Source: Bacteroidota bacterium
Lineage (GTDB): Bacteria; Bacteroidota; Bacteroidia; Chitinophagales; Chitinophagaceae
Length of the DNA stretch: 64,000 nt
Assembly: GCA_018266775.1 (NCBI GenBank)
Contig: JAFDZS010000008.1
Span: forward strand, 372,001 to 436,000
Direction of reading: 5' to 3'
Below, piece by piece: positions 9,117 to 17,945 of the stretch; position 1 is the first letter of the stretch, and each line of letters starts with the position of its first letter. Both the position numbers and the translations under genes were made by a program. Below the pieces are notes generated by a model that saw only the letters and a program-made list of their open reading frames with translations, made no database searches and had not been told where the DNA came from.

Positions 9117-11543
9117 ATGGAAGTAATCATTATTCTGGCGCTGCTGATCATTGTAGTTTTCCTGTACAGCATACAGAGCAGCATGCGCTCCAATACCGAT
9201 AATATCAAGAAGGAGTTCTCCATTCTTAAAAGGCAAATACAGGATTTACAAGCAGCGCTGCAGCAAAAAAATCAACCACAACAAACTCCTCCATCTGTTG
9301 CTGATACTGATGCAAAACAACAAGCAATTGCAGAACAGCAGGCAAAGGAAGAGTTTAAACAAAAAATTGCTGCTATTGAAGCGCTGCGGGCACAACGGGA
9401 ACAGGAGCGCAAAGCCGCTGCAATACCTAAAGCTGCTGCCATACCAGTAAATGTACCGGTAATGGTAAAACCTGTTGTTACTCCACCTCCCCCACGGGAA
9501 AGTTTTTGGGAACGCTGGTATAAAAATAATCCTGACCTGGAAAAATTTATTGGCGAAAATTTAGTCAGCAAAATTGGTATTGTTGTGCTGGTACTCGCTA
9601 TTGGTTTCTTTGTAAAATATGCCATTGATCAAAACTGGATTGGTTATACATTTCGGGTAGCCATTGGTGTGGCTTGTGGCGGTATACTGGTTGGGCTGGC
9701 ACATTACCTGCGTAAAAGTTACCGGGCATTCAGTTCTGTACTGGCGGGTGGCGGTATTGCGGTGCTGTATTTTTCCATCACACTGGCGTTTCAGGATTTT
9801 CAGCTATTTGGCCAAACTACAGCTTTCGTCATTATGCTCGTGATAACGATATTTGCAGTAGTGCTGGCACTATTATATGATAAACAAGAGCTGGCTGTTA
9901 TTGCACTGGTGGGTGGTTTTGTGGCGCCATTTTTAGTAAGCAATGGTAATAATAACTATGTGGCATTATTCATCTATCTCGCTATTTTGAATACAGGTTT
10001 ACTGGTGATCGCTTACTTTAAATCGTGGAGAATATTGAACCTGCTGAGTTTTATTTTTACCTGCCTCCTCTACGCATCCTGGCTGTGGTCATTAGATGAA
10101 AAAACAACGGCACTTACCTATAAACATGGATTATTGTTTGCCACTATTTTTTATGTATTGTTCTTTATCATCAATATTGCCCACAATATCAAAACCAATA
10201 AAAAATTTATTGCTTCAGATTTTGGGATTTTATTAGTCAATACCGGTTTTTATTTTTCTGTTGGCCTTATTTGTATAAATAATATGAACGCTGCACAATA
10301 TAAGGGGTTGTTCAGCGCTTCGCTGGCAGTGTTTAACCTGGTAGCCAGTTATTTTTTATTCCGTACACAAAAGGCAGACAAAAATATTCTCTACCTGCTC
10401 ATTGGTATTACATTGAGTTTTATTTCCATTACTGCGCCCGTTCAGTTAAACGGCCATTACATCACTTTATTCTGGGCAAGCGAAGCAGTGTTGCTGTACT
10501 GGTTGTATACCAAATCCTCTATCAGTGTAATAAGGTATTCATCTGTTTTGATCTGGTGCTTAATGCTCATCAGCCTTTTTATGGACTGGATGCAGCTATA
10601 TTTTATTATTGAAAATCCATTGCCGATCATCGTCAACAAAGGTTTCATTACCACTGTATATGCTGCTATTGGTACTTACCTTTTATATGTATTGCGCAGT
10701 AAAGAGCAAAACGAAAAAAACACCAACACAGCATCGTTTATACCTGCAAAAAATATTTTCCGTATTACAGCAATAGCACTGCTTTATTTATCGGGTTTTA
10801 TGGAAGTGAATTACCAGTTTGTGTATAATTATCCTGCCACTTCAATAAATCATTTGTATTTGTTGTTGTACACCCTTGTTTTTATAAATGTGTTTGCCCT
10901 GGTCGCAGAACGAATCAAAAGCATTGCGTTGAACTGGTATTGGCTTACCGTATTGTTTACGGTAGTTGCAGTGGTTTATTTTATGATGCTGTTTTCTGTA
11001 ACAGCAATACAGGCAAACATGCTGATGCAGCGGCATTATACTGCACATTTCACCGCACACTGGGCGGGTGCAGTGCTGGCAGCGGTTACTTTATACCGGC
11101 TTGTTCAGTTGCTGCGCAACCATGCAAATGAATTAAAAAGCAGTTTCCATTTTATCAGTTGGTTATTGTGTGCTGCCATAGTTCTTTTTTTCAGCGTGGA
11201 GTTTTTCCTGCTGAGCAATGTATTATTTTACAGCGGCGGCAACAGCCTCGAAAACATTGAAAGAATTTATATCAAAACAGGTTTGCCTGTTCTTTGGGGT
11301 GTATGTTCGTTTGTGTTTATGTGGCTGGGCATGAAATATAAATATCAAACCCTGCGCATCATTTCATTAAGTTTGTTTACACTAACCCTGCTGAAATTGT
11401 TCCTGTACGATATTACCAACATTCCGGCCGGCGGAAAGATTGCCGCATTCTTCTGCCTGGGTGTTTTGCTGCTGGTGGTATCATTCATGTACCAGCGGTT
11501 GAAAAAAATAATTATTGATGATGAGAAAAAAATGGATCAGTAG
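9117..11543 (+). CDS. DUF2339 polytopic membrane protein
   Basis: An 808-residue protein: an N-terminal membrane segment (about 3-20), a charged Gln/Lys-rich and Pro-rich linker (about 25-130), the FWERWYKNNPDLEKFIGENLVSKIG block and then some twenty hydrophobic segments. This is the DUF2339 pattern; its role in the cell envelope is unknown. An in-frame extension upstream to 9072 was rejected because it lacks similarity and the ATG at 9117 opens directly into a membrane segment. The next gene overlaps its 3' end by 26 bases, which suggests coupled translation. Confidence 0.8.
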   Translation: MEVIIILALLIIVVFLYSIQSSMRSNTDNIKKEFSILKRQIQDLQAALQQKNQPQQTPPSVADTDAKQQAIAEQQAKEEFKQKIAAIEALRAQREQERKAAAIPKAAAIPVNVPVMVKPVVTPPPPRESFWERWYKNNPDLEKFIGENLVSKIGIVVLVLAIGFFVKYAIDQNWIGYTFRVAIGVACGGILVGLAHYLRKSYRAFSSVLAGGGIAVLYFSITLAFQDFQLFGQTTAFVIMLVITIFAVVLALLYDKQELAVIALVGGFVAPFLVSNGNNNYVALFIYLAILNTGLLVIAYFKSWRILNLLSFIFTCLLYASWLWSLDEKTTALTYKHGLLFATIFYVLFFIINIAHNIKTNKKFIASDFGILLVNTGFYFSVGLICINNMNAAQYKGLFSASLAVFNLVASYFLFRTQKADKNILYLLIGITLSFISITAPVQLNGHYITLFWASEAVLLYWLYTKSSISVIRYSSVLIWCLMLISLFMDWMQLYFIIENPLPIIVNKGFITTVYAAIGTYLLYVLRSKEQNEKNTNTASFIPAKNIFRITAIALLYLSGFMEVNYQFVYNYPATSINHLYLLLYTLVFINVFALVAERIKSIALNWYWLTVLFTVVAVVYFMMLFSVTAIQANMLMQRHYTAHFTAHWAGAVLAAVTLYRLVQLLRNHANELKSSFHFISWLLCAAIVLFFSVEFFLLSNVLFYSGGNSLENIERIYIKTGLPVLWGVCSFVFMWLGMKYKYQTLRIISLSLFTLTLLKLFLYDITNIPAGGKIAAFFCLGVLLLVVSFMYQRLKKIIIDDEKKMDQ

Positions 11544-12771
11544 TTTAATTGGTTGTTTTTTATACCTGATGGCTGCTGCACAAACTGCTGGCTATCGTTT
11601 TTATGCTCCATTCGATACCATACGGGCATCAGGCTTTTATAATATTTTGCTCACGCCAGAAATTAAATCGTACCTCAAAACAGATTTCAGCGATGTTAGA
11701 ATCGTAAATGACACTGGAAGATGGATACCACATGTATTGTATCATCCTAAAATTGAACCTTCAATTGAATATACCATCAATCCGCTCCGGTTCACCATAG
11801 AAGAAAATTCAACACAACGTTCCACTATTGTTGCTGAGAACTTCAAGCCTATGATCAACAATCTTGGACTGGTGATCAGGAATACTGTTGCTGAAAGGTA
11901 TTGCCAGCTAAGCGGAAGTGATGATAAAATAAAATGGTTTACGATCAGTGACAGTATCACGATGCAAAAGGATTCATACATAGATTCTTCCATCAGTTTA
12001 TACCGGATCAATTTTCCAAACAGCAGATACAATTACTTCAGAATTTTAATCAACAACAAAAATAAAGATCCATACAATTTTGAAGGCGTAGTACAAACAG
12101 ATACCCTGCTGGCAGGAAATCATAATATGGCAAAGGAAATCCCTAACCCTGGCTGCAGCATTAGTCAAAAAGACAGCGGAGATATATCTTTTATCAAAAT
12201 AACCCAACAGCGCCCTTACCATATCGATCAGCTCCGTTTAGTATGCAACGGAGTAAAATATTTTTCAAGAAGAGTGGAAGTATACATTCCTGTTGATTCA
12301 AACCATTCTTACAGCAACCCCGGACAGCTTGTACATACATTTACTGATGACTCATATTACAACAATAATATCGTCAGTATACCGGTTTTCAATGCGCCGG
12401 TTTTTTATCTATACATTTATAATGAAGATAATCCGCCTTTAAAAGTTGATTCAGTTATTACAGCATCAGCATACAATTTTATTACAGCATATATTGAAAA
12501 AGGTAATAACTTCAGGTTGTTGCTCAGCAATAGTGCCGCAGCATCTCCAAAATATGATCTTGCAGTAAATATGAAAAAAGACAGTCTTCCATTTATTGCG
12601 ACCGGCAAAATTTATCCGTTAACTGAGAGCCCTGCAAAGGCAACAACATCCGGTGAAAACAAAAAGTTCATTTTATGGTCTGCAATCATTGCTGTATTAT
12701 TTCTTTTACTTTTGTTTACACAAAAAATGCTGAAGGAAGTTAATAAACAAAAACACGATGATCATTTATAA
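11518..12771 (+). CDS. DUF3999-like exported, membrane-anchored protein
   Basis: About 417 residues with an N-terminal signal peptide (hydrophobic stretch, cleavage near MAAAQ) and a C-terminal transmembrane segment (LWSAIIAVLFLLLLF) followed by a short positive tail, so most of the protein should be periplasmic. In other phyla DUF2339 genes are commonly followed by DUF3999 genes with this topology, and the overlap with the DUF2339 gene supports the same pairing. Sequence similarity alone is weak. The start may be the ATG at 11518 or at 11521. Confidence 0.55.
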   Translation: MMRKKWISSLIGCFLYLMAAAQTAGYRFYAPFDTIRASGFYNILLTPEIKSYLKTDFSDVRIVNDTGRWIPHVLYHPKIEPSIEYTINPLRFTIEENSTQRSTIVAENFKPMINNLGLVIRNTVAERYCQLSGSDDKIKWFTISDSITMQKDSYIDSSISLYRINFPNSRYNYFRILINNKNKDPYNFEGVVQTDTLLAGNHNMAKEIPNPGCSISQKDSGDISFIKITQQRPYHIDQLRLVCNGVKYFSRRVEVYIPVDSNHSYSNPGQLVHTFTDDSYYNNNIVSIPVFNAPVFYLYIYNEDNPPLKVDSVITASAYNFITAYIEKGNNFRLLLSNSAAASPKYDLAVNMKKDSLPFIATGKIYPLTESPAKATTSGENKKFILWSAIIAVLFLLLLFTQKMLKEVNKQKHDDHL

Positions 12772-13063
12772 CGTTACTACAAAAGTTACACCCGCTATTC
12801 AGGCGGCATGGCTGCAATGGATGAAGGAAGAGCATATACCAGAAATTATTGCCACCGGTTGTTTTACTGCTGCCACTATTGCGCAATTGCTGGAAGTGGA
12901 TGATAGCGATGGCTCTACATATACAGTACAATACATGGCAGAGAGTAAGGCTTTGTATAATGTATACATTGAAATGTTTGCAACAGCCATGCGCAATAAA
13001 GTTTTTGAAAAATGGGGCGATCAGTTCATTGCATTCCGTTCGCTAATGCAGGTTATTCATTAG
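12758..13063 (+). CDS. DUF4286 family small protein
   Basis: A 101-residue soluble protein beginning MIIYNVTTKV, with WLQWMKEEHIPEI and YTVQYMAES blocks typical of DUF4286, a Bacteroidota family with a ferredoxin-like fold and unknown function. Its start lies 14 bases inside the end of the preceding gene, so it is the last member of the DUF2339 operon. Confidence 0.8.
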   Translation: MIIYNVTTKVTPAIQAAWLQWMKEEHIPEIIATGCFTAATIAQLLEVDDSDGSTYTVQYMAESKALYNVYIEMFATAMRNKVFEKWGDQFIAFRSLMQVIH

Positions 13064-13286
13064 TGGTTCAAAACAGCACATTTAATAATCAGCTAAAACA
13101 AACACCCTGTAAGCCTTCACTGCCAGGGCTTTCGGCTACAGCTTGAATGTAATGCTGTGCCAGCGGTGGTTTCAACCGGTTGCATTAAACAATCATTAAA
13201 AAAATATTAAAATAGCAATGCCCGCAAATCCTTATTCCTTGCGGATTACAGCGGATTTTTAGTTAAAAAATTTCTGATTAAAAAAT

Positions 13287-13316
13287 TTTGTTGCAAGTAA
13301 AAACCGTCTATATTTG
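13287..13316 (+). promoter_or_regulatory. Promoter of the HU gene
   Basis: TTTG (13287-13290), an 18-base spacer and TATATTTG (13309-13316) match the Bacteroidota consensus. Transcription would begin about 23 bases before the HU start codon. The preceding 220 bases (13064-13286) contain no gene that I can support. Confidence 0.65.
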
Positions 13317-13345
13317 TCGCTCAAAAAAATTCAAAATATTTTAAC

Positions 13346-13615
13346 ATGAACAAAGCTGAATTAATTTCAAAAATTGCTGATGATGCAGGTGTTACAAAAA
13401 CCCAGGCTAATGCAGCTTTAGATTCTTTTGTAGAAGCAGTTACTGTTACACTGAAAAAAGGTGGTAAAGTTACTTTAGTAGGTTTTGGTACTTTTTCAGT
13501 ATCAAAAAGAGCTGCACGTAACGGCCGTAACCCACAAACTGGTGCTGTAATCAAAATCAAAGCAAAAAAAGTTGCTAAATTCAAAGCAGGTAAAGAGCTG
13601 TCTGCTAAATTATAA
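13346..13615 (+). CDS. hup: HU family nucleoid protein
   Basis: An 89-residue DNA-bending protein. [15 protein letters not shown], the GFGTFSV turn and the [11 protein letters not shown] beta-arm segment are the HU/IHF signatures. It compacts and bends DNA without strong sequence preference. It is monocistronic: a clear promoter stands before it and a terminator 20 bases after the stop codon. Confidence 0.95.
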   Translation: MNKAELISKIADDAGVTKTQANAALDSFVEAVTVTLKKGGKVTLVGFGTFSVSKRAARNGRNPQTGAVIKIKAKKVAKFKAGKELSAKL

Positions 13616-13635
13616 TGCAACAACAAAAGCATTAA

Positions 13636-13667
13636 AAAGCAAGGCGCATTGCACCTTGCTTTTTTTA
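13636..13667 (+). terminator. Intrinsic terminator after HU
   Basis: AAAGCAAGG (13636-13644) pairs with CCTTGCTTT (13654-13662) around a 9-base loop and runs into a T-tract. Confidence 0.85.
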
Positions 13668-13710
13668 TAAGAATTGAAATTGTATTAATAAAAACAAAAT
13701 AAACACAATT

Positions 13711-13818
13711 ATGGGACGTGGTGATATTAAAACTAAAAAAGGAAAAATTTTCAGTGGTTCTTTCGGAAAATCAAGGCCGGCAAAGCCAGCTAAAAAAACT
13801 GCGAAGAAAAAAGCGTAA
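13711..13818 (+). CDS. 30S ribosomal protein bTHX
   Basis: A 35-residue, very basic reading frame beginning MGRGDIKTKKGKIFSGSFGK and ending in an Ala/Lys tail. This matches the bTHX (Thx) family, a tiny protein of the small ribosomal subunit head that Bacteroidota encode as a separate short gene. It is likely missed by automatic calling because of its size. It follows HU but is separated from it by the HU terminator. Confidence 0.85.
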   Translation: MGRGDIKTKKGKIFSGSFGKSRPAKPAKKTAKKKA

Positions 13819-13833
13819 GCAATGGATGATGAT

Positions 13834-13898
13834 TCAATGGATAATGGATAATTCAGTAATGAACAATTATCCATTATTCAATTATCCATTGTTCATTA
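13834..13898. repeat. AATGGATAATT inverted repeats
   Basis: AATGGATAATT at 13843-13853 is followed by inverted copies at 13865-13875 and 13880-13890. TAATGAACAAT (13857-13867) pairs with ATTGTTCATTA (13888-13898). The region can fold in more than one way and probably ends transcription between bTHX and the convergent pdxH. Confidence 0.6.
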
Positions 13899-13900
13899 TT

Positions 13901-14539
13901 TTAAGGTGCAAGCCTTTCTATTTTCCAGGTTGCATCCTGGTTTTTTGTGTATAAAATTCTGTCGTGCAGGCGGCTGGGTCTTCCCTGCCAAAATTCTACT
14001 GTTTGTGGTTGTACAATATAACCTCCCCAATGCGGCGGACGTGGAATATGTCCGTCAATAAATTTTTCTTCCAGGTCTTTTATATTTTCTTCAATTACAG
14101 CCCTGTTTGCAATAACCGTACTTTGTGGCGATGCCCATGCACCAATACGGCTGCCTGCCGGCCTCGATTCAAAATAATCATTACTTTCTTCTGCACTTAC
14201 TTTTTCAATCCTTCCGGTAATTCTTACCTGCCTTTCCAATGGTGCCCAAAAAAATACCAGGCAGGCGTTCGGGTTTTCTTCAATTTCTTTTCCCTTATGG
14301 CTTTGGTAATTGGTAAAGAATACAAAGCCATTTTTATCGTACCCTTTTAATAATACAATTCGTGCTGCAGGTATTCCTGTTGCCGATGCTGTTGCCAGCG
14401 TCATGGCATTTACTTCTTCCAGTTTACTTTTTATGGCATCATCCCACCAGTGGTCAAATTGGGCAATGGGCTCTGCGGCCACTTCATGCTCTGATAAGGT
14501 TTGCAGTTTATACTCTTTACGTATGTCGGCTATATTCAT
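13901..14539 (-). CDS. pdxH: Pyridoxamine 5'-phosphate oxidase
   Basis: FMN-dependent oxidase that makes pyridoxal 5'-phosphate (212 residues from the chosen start). RIVLLKGYDKNGFVFFTNY and SHKGKE form the FMN site, RPAGSRIGAWASPQS is the family hallmark, and the C-terminal FWQGRPSRLHDR followed by W-x-x-x-RLAP is the substrate and dimer region. The start was placed at MNIADIRKEY, which aligns with family N-termini; upstream ATGs at 14563 and 14587 are possible but fall between the upstream terminator and the gene body. Confidence 0.95.
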   Translation of the reverse strand: MNIADIRKEYKLQTLSEHEVAAEPIAQFDHWWDDAIKSKLEEVNAMTLATASATGIPAARIVLLKGYDKNGFVFFTNYQSHKGKEIEENPNACLVFFWAPLERQVRITGRIEKVSAEESNDYFESRPAGSRIGAWASPQSTVIANRAVIEENIKDLEEKFIDGHIPRPPHWGGYIVQPQTVEFWQGRPSRLHDRILYTKNQDATWKIERLAP

Positions 14540-14580
14540 ACAGAACTTTTGCGCAAAGTTCATCCAATTGGCAGATAAAA

Positions 14581-14608
14581 AAAACACCGGGATAAAATAA
14601 ATCCCGGT
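14581..14608 (-). terminator. Intrinsic terminator of the four-helix membrane protein gene
   Basis: ACCGGGAT (14586-14593) and ATCCCGGT (14601-14608) pair perfectly. Read on the minus strand the hairpin is followed by a run of eight T, so it ends the gene at 14633-15100 before pdxH. Confidence 0.8.
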
Positions 14609-14632
14609 ACATATGATGCCTGGCTTATTTCA

Positions 14633-15100
14633 TTATGATTGCGGAGGAGGGGGAGGGTTTGTATTTTTTGTTTTTTCTTCTATGTCATGCTTCAGGCTGT
14701 CGAAGCCGCCTTTTATGGTATCACTTGGGTTGCGGTACATATAAGCTGCCAAAAGCGTGCCCACTGCACCAATTGCGGCAATATATATTCCCGCACTTAG
14801 TATAGACATGCCTCCGTTGCCCATGGCCTTTAACAAAGTCCACAAAATTATCAGCGATGCCAAGGCTCCACAAATCAGTGCAATAAACCAATATGTTTTT
14901 TCCAGGTTTTTAGTTTGGTCTCCTATCAATGATACTCCAATGGCACCAAGGAAGGAAAAGAACGCCAATATACCCCAATCATGCATACCATTATAACTGA
15001 TTATAAACAAGTTTATCCAAGGTAAAAACATTCCAATAATGCCCACCGCCGCTGCAATTAAAATAAATTTTCTTTGTTTGTTCATTGTTTGAAAGTTCAT
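14633..15100 (-). CDS. Small four-helix membrane protein, unknown
   Basis: 155 residues with four hydrophobic segments (about 12-34, 43-60, 68-88 and 97-118) and a cytoplasm-like charged tail ending in a Pro-rich NPPPPPQS. Not recognised as a characterised family. The start may be the first ATG or MNKQRK five codons later, which would give the usual basic residues before helix 1. It has its own terminator. Confidence 0.6.
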   Translation of the reverse strand: MNFQTMNKQRKFILIAAAVGIIGMFLPWINLFIISYNGMHDWGILAFFSFLGAIGVSLIGDQTKNLEKTYWFIALICGALASLIILWTLLKAMGNGGMSILSAGIYIAAIGAVGTLLAAYMYRNPSDTIKGGFDSLKHDIEEKTKNTNPPPPPQS

Positions 15101-15214
15101 AAGTTAAGTTTTTAGATATGAAATGTAGAAAAATGATGGCAGCTTTGCAAGCAAAGCATATTATTATTTATGAACAGGGATAACGGTTGCTGTATTTTAC
15201 AGGGTAGATATTTA

Positions 15215-15703
15215 TTACAGGCTTTCCATTGCTGAAAGCTTTGCTTTTAGTTCATCACGCTCCATAGTAAGCAGTTCCATATTGCTTTCCACCTCGCCAA
15301 TTTTCACGGCAATTTGCTGCAGCATATTATTCCGTTTGCGCAGTTTGGCTATTTCTTTTTGCAGGTCTTCAAGCTGTGTATTAATGTAGGTGTATTGCTG
15401 AAACAAATCCGCATATTCTTTTTGTAAGCGGGCTGCCTGTGTCAGTTCATGCTGCAGCTCCAGTTCCCTGTCTTCTGCACCTGCGGCACGGCGTTGCTGC
15501 AGGCCAATATGGTCCTGCATATAATTCAGTTCATCTAACTGCATATCCACCATACTGCGCAGTTCAGCACCGGCAGCCACTTTTTCTTTCAGTTCAGCTA
15601 TTTGTTTTTCCCGCAGGGCCAGCATAAAGTTGGCTTCCTGCAACTGCACCTGCAGGCTTTCATTTTCGGCAACAATTTGCTGTATTTGTTCGGCAGATAA
15701 CAA
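15215..15703 (-). CDS. Coiled-coil protein, unknown
   Basis: 162 residues that are almost entirely heptad-rich, with Leu/Ile spacing and Glu/Lys/Gln runs predicting a continuous coiled coil, and no membrane segment or signal. No enzymatic motif. There is no ATG in the open frame before the coiled coil, so a TTG start is assumed. Function unknown; it could be a small structural or adaptor protein. Confidence 0.55.
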   Translation of the reverse strand: MLSAEQIQQIVAENESLQVQLQEANFMLALREKQIAELKEKVAAGAELRSMVDMQLDELNYMQDHIGLQQRRAAGAEDRELELQHELTQAARLQKEYADLFQQYTYINTQLEDLQKEIAKLRKRNNMLQQIAVKIGEVESNMELLTMERDELKAKLSAMESL

Positions 15704-15876
15704 ATGGAAATCAGGTCTGTTTAGGTTCTTATACCCCTGAAATTAGCGATTTAACGCCCAAAAACAAAAAAACCGTCAAATTTCGTATCTTATAAACAAT
15801 AATCGGGCCCGGGCAGCGTAATCCACTATCCGGGTATCTTTTAACCAATACCCCGTGTAAACCTATTTAATTCACT

Positions 15877-16419
15877 TTGACGGAAGAGGAACTCATACGA
15901 GGATGTATCAGAGAAGAAGCCCCCTGCCAAAGGGAGCTTTTTAACCGTTACGCCAGCCGTATGCTTGGGGTATGCCACCGCTATGCCCGCAATGCAGCAG
16001 ATGCTGAAGATATTTTGCAGGATGCCTTCATTAAGGTGTTCGACAAAATTCACCAGTTTAAATTCGAGGGGTCGTTTGAAGGATGGGTTAGAAGAATTAT
16101 GGTGAATACTGCTTTAAAAAAGTATTCATTGCGCCGGTATGATAAAGAAGTGGTGGGATATGAAGTTAAAGATAAAGATGAGGAAGTGATGGAAGCATCG
16201 GCTTATGCTCATATTACCCAAAAGGAGATCCTGGAACTGGTGAATAACCTTCCCGATGGTTACCGTCTTATCTTCAACTTATTTGTTATTGAAGGTTTTC
16301 AGCACGAAGAAATAGCAGAAATGCTGCACATACAACCAGGCACCAGCAGAAGCCAGTTGGTAAAAGCCCGGACGATGCTGCAGAAACAAATTTTACAATT
16401 ACACAAGGTTGCGGTATGA
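15877..16419 (+). CDS. ECF-type RNA polymerase sigma factor
   Basis: A 180-residue group 4 sigma factor: region 2 (YARNAADAEDILQDAFIKVF and FEGWVRRIMVNTALKKY, about 35-95) and region 4 (LPDGYRLIFNLFVIEGFQHEEIAEML, about 125-170), with no region 1.1 or 3. An in-frame stop lies just upstream of the TTG used as start, and no ATG precedes region 2. It overlaps the next gene by 4 bases (ATGA), a typical sigma and anti-sigma coupling. Confidence 0.9.
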   Translation: MTEEELIRGCIREEAPCQRELFNRYASRMLGVCHRYARNAADAEDILQDAFIKVFDKIHQFKFEGSFEGWVRRIMVNTALKKYSLRRYDKEVVGYEVKDKDEEVMEASAYAHITQKEILELVNNLPDGYRLIFNLFVIEGFQHEEIAEMLHIQPGTSRSQLVKARTMLQKQILQLHKVAV

Positions 16420-17891
16420 ACAATAACCAATTATTTGACGAACATATCAAAGAGCAGTTGCAGGATTACAACCCTGTGGTGCACCCACGTATTTGGGAGC
16501 ACATTGCCTCTGAACGCAAGAAACGGCGCCCGGCCGGTTTTTGGCTCAGCCTGCTGAAAGGCCGTAAAATGTTGCTGGCTGCAATAATCATCTTACTGGC
16601 ATCGGGCAGCGGTGCTTACCTGGTATTTCATCAGCAAACCGGTGCAACGCCTTCCGGCAATACCTCTGCTGCAAATATTTCAACTGCTTCAACGCACAAT
16701 AGTGGTAATAGAAATGAAAATGTTACTGGTAACGGAAACGATCATACGCAGCAACAACCCTTAAACGCAACGGTTTCAAACAATGAAAACAATATTTCCT
16801 CAACCGGGGCAACCACCAGCGATAAAGGTGCAACCACTACTACCGGAACAATGGATAAGGACATGAATACACTGAGTTCAGATGCCCGCAATAAAAGCTA
16901 CCAAAACCGGGGCGGAACAAAAATAAAAATAAGAGCAGGCAACAGTGGAGAAGATAGAGCAGACAATACTGAAATAAATACCACAAAAAATAACAATAAC
17001 CGAACTGGAACATTTGCTGATTTTGGACCTGATAATGCTGATAAACCTGATGATGATCCTTACGGTTTGCTCAGCCTGATGAGAAATCATTTCATCAAAC
17101 CTGAAAGTATACAATCAGAAAAACAAACGGTGCTGTTCCAAAAAAGGCCTACGGTAAATATTAACCTGCCCGGCTGCCCAAGTATAGAAAAAAATGCTGC
17201 AGGCAATAAAACGTATATTGAAGTGTATGGCGGGCCTGATGTTGCCTTCCGCAGCATGAGCGATACCGGCAATTCCGTTTACCTGCAAAAAAGAAAAGAA
17301 AGTACTAAGTTTTCTTCTGCATACAGTGCAGGCATCCGCTACACCAAAGTATTTGATAATGGTATGAGCATCCGCACCGGTATCAACTACAGCCAGATCA
17401 ATGAAAAATTCACTTATGTACAGGGCAACCTGGTGCAGATCACCTATATCATTAACGCCAATGGCGACACGACCGGTTCATACATCACAACCGGCACACG
17501 ATATAAAACCACCATCAACCGTTTCAGAACAATTGATGTTCCGTTATTGGTAGGTTATGAATTGGGCAATGGTAAGATTCACGCCAACATCAATGCCGGT
17601 GTTATCATTAATGCCTACAGCTGGCAAAAGGGCGATGTGCTGGATACTGCATTTAAACCCGTTTCCATCACTACAGGTAAAGGCAATTCTCCTTACCAGT
17701 TTAAAACCAATATTGGTACAGGTTTAATGATCTCATCATCGGTGTATTATAAACTGAATGATAAGCTGCACATTTTGCTGGAGCCTTATTTCAGGTATAA
17801 CCTGTCGCCAATGAGTAACGAGAAATTTACACTAACACAAAAATATAATACGGCAGGTGTAAGGTTGGGTATACGGCTGGATTTACATTAA
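16416..17891 (+). CDS. Membrane-anchored protein with C-terminal barrel-like domain, probable partner of the ECF sigma
   Basis: 491 residues: a cytoplasmic N-terminal 50 residues (MNNNQLFDEHIKEQL, HPRIWEHIASERKK), one transmembrane segment (about 53-71), a long low-complexity Thr/Asn/Gly linker (about 75-200) and a C-terminal 220 residues with alternating strands that look like a small outer-membrane beta-barrel (PorT-like, IYSQ/GVRLGIRLDLH end). The first part resembles the inner-membrane anti-sigma-like proteins found after ECF sigma genes in Bacteroidota. Role as anti-sigma is inferred from position and topology; no zinc-binding anti-sigma motif is visible. Confidence 0.6.
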   Translation: MNNNQLFDEHIKEQLQDYNPVVHPRIWEHIASERKKRRPAGFWLSLLKGRKMLLAAIIILLASGSGAYLVFHQQTGATPSGNTSAANISTASTHNSGNRNENVTGNGNDHTQQQPLNATVSNNENNISSTGATTSDKGATTTTGTMDKDMNTLSSDARNKSYQNRGGTKIKIRAGNSGEDRADNTEINTTKNNNNRTGTFADFGPDNADKPDDDPYGLLSLMRNHFIKPESIQSEKQTVLFQKRPTVNINLPGCPSIEKNAAGNKTYIEVYGGPDVAFRSMSDTGNSVYLQKRKESTKFSSAYSAGIRYTKVFDNGMSIRTGINYSQINEKFTYVQGNLVQITYIINANGDTTGSYITTGTRYKTTINRFRTIDVPLLVGYELGNGKIHANINAGVIINAYSWQKGDVLDTAFKPVSITTGKGNSPYQFKTNIGTGLMISSSVYYKLNDKLHILLEPYFRYNLSPMSNEKFTLTQKYNTAGVRLGIRLDLH

Positions 17892-17945
17892 CAGGCAGCG
17901 CAAATAACGCTCCACGTATCTTATTAATAACAACAGTAAAAAGAA

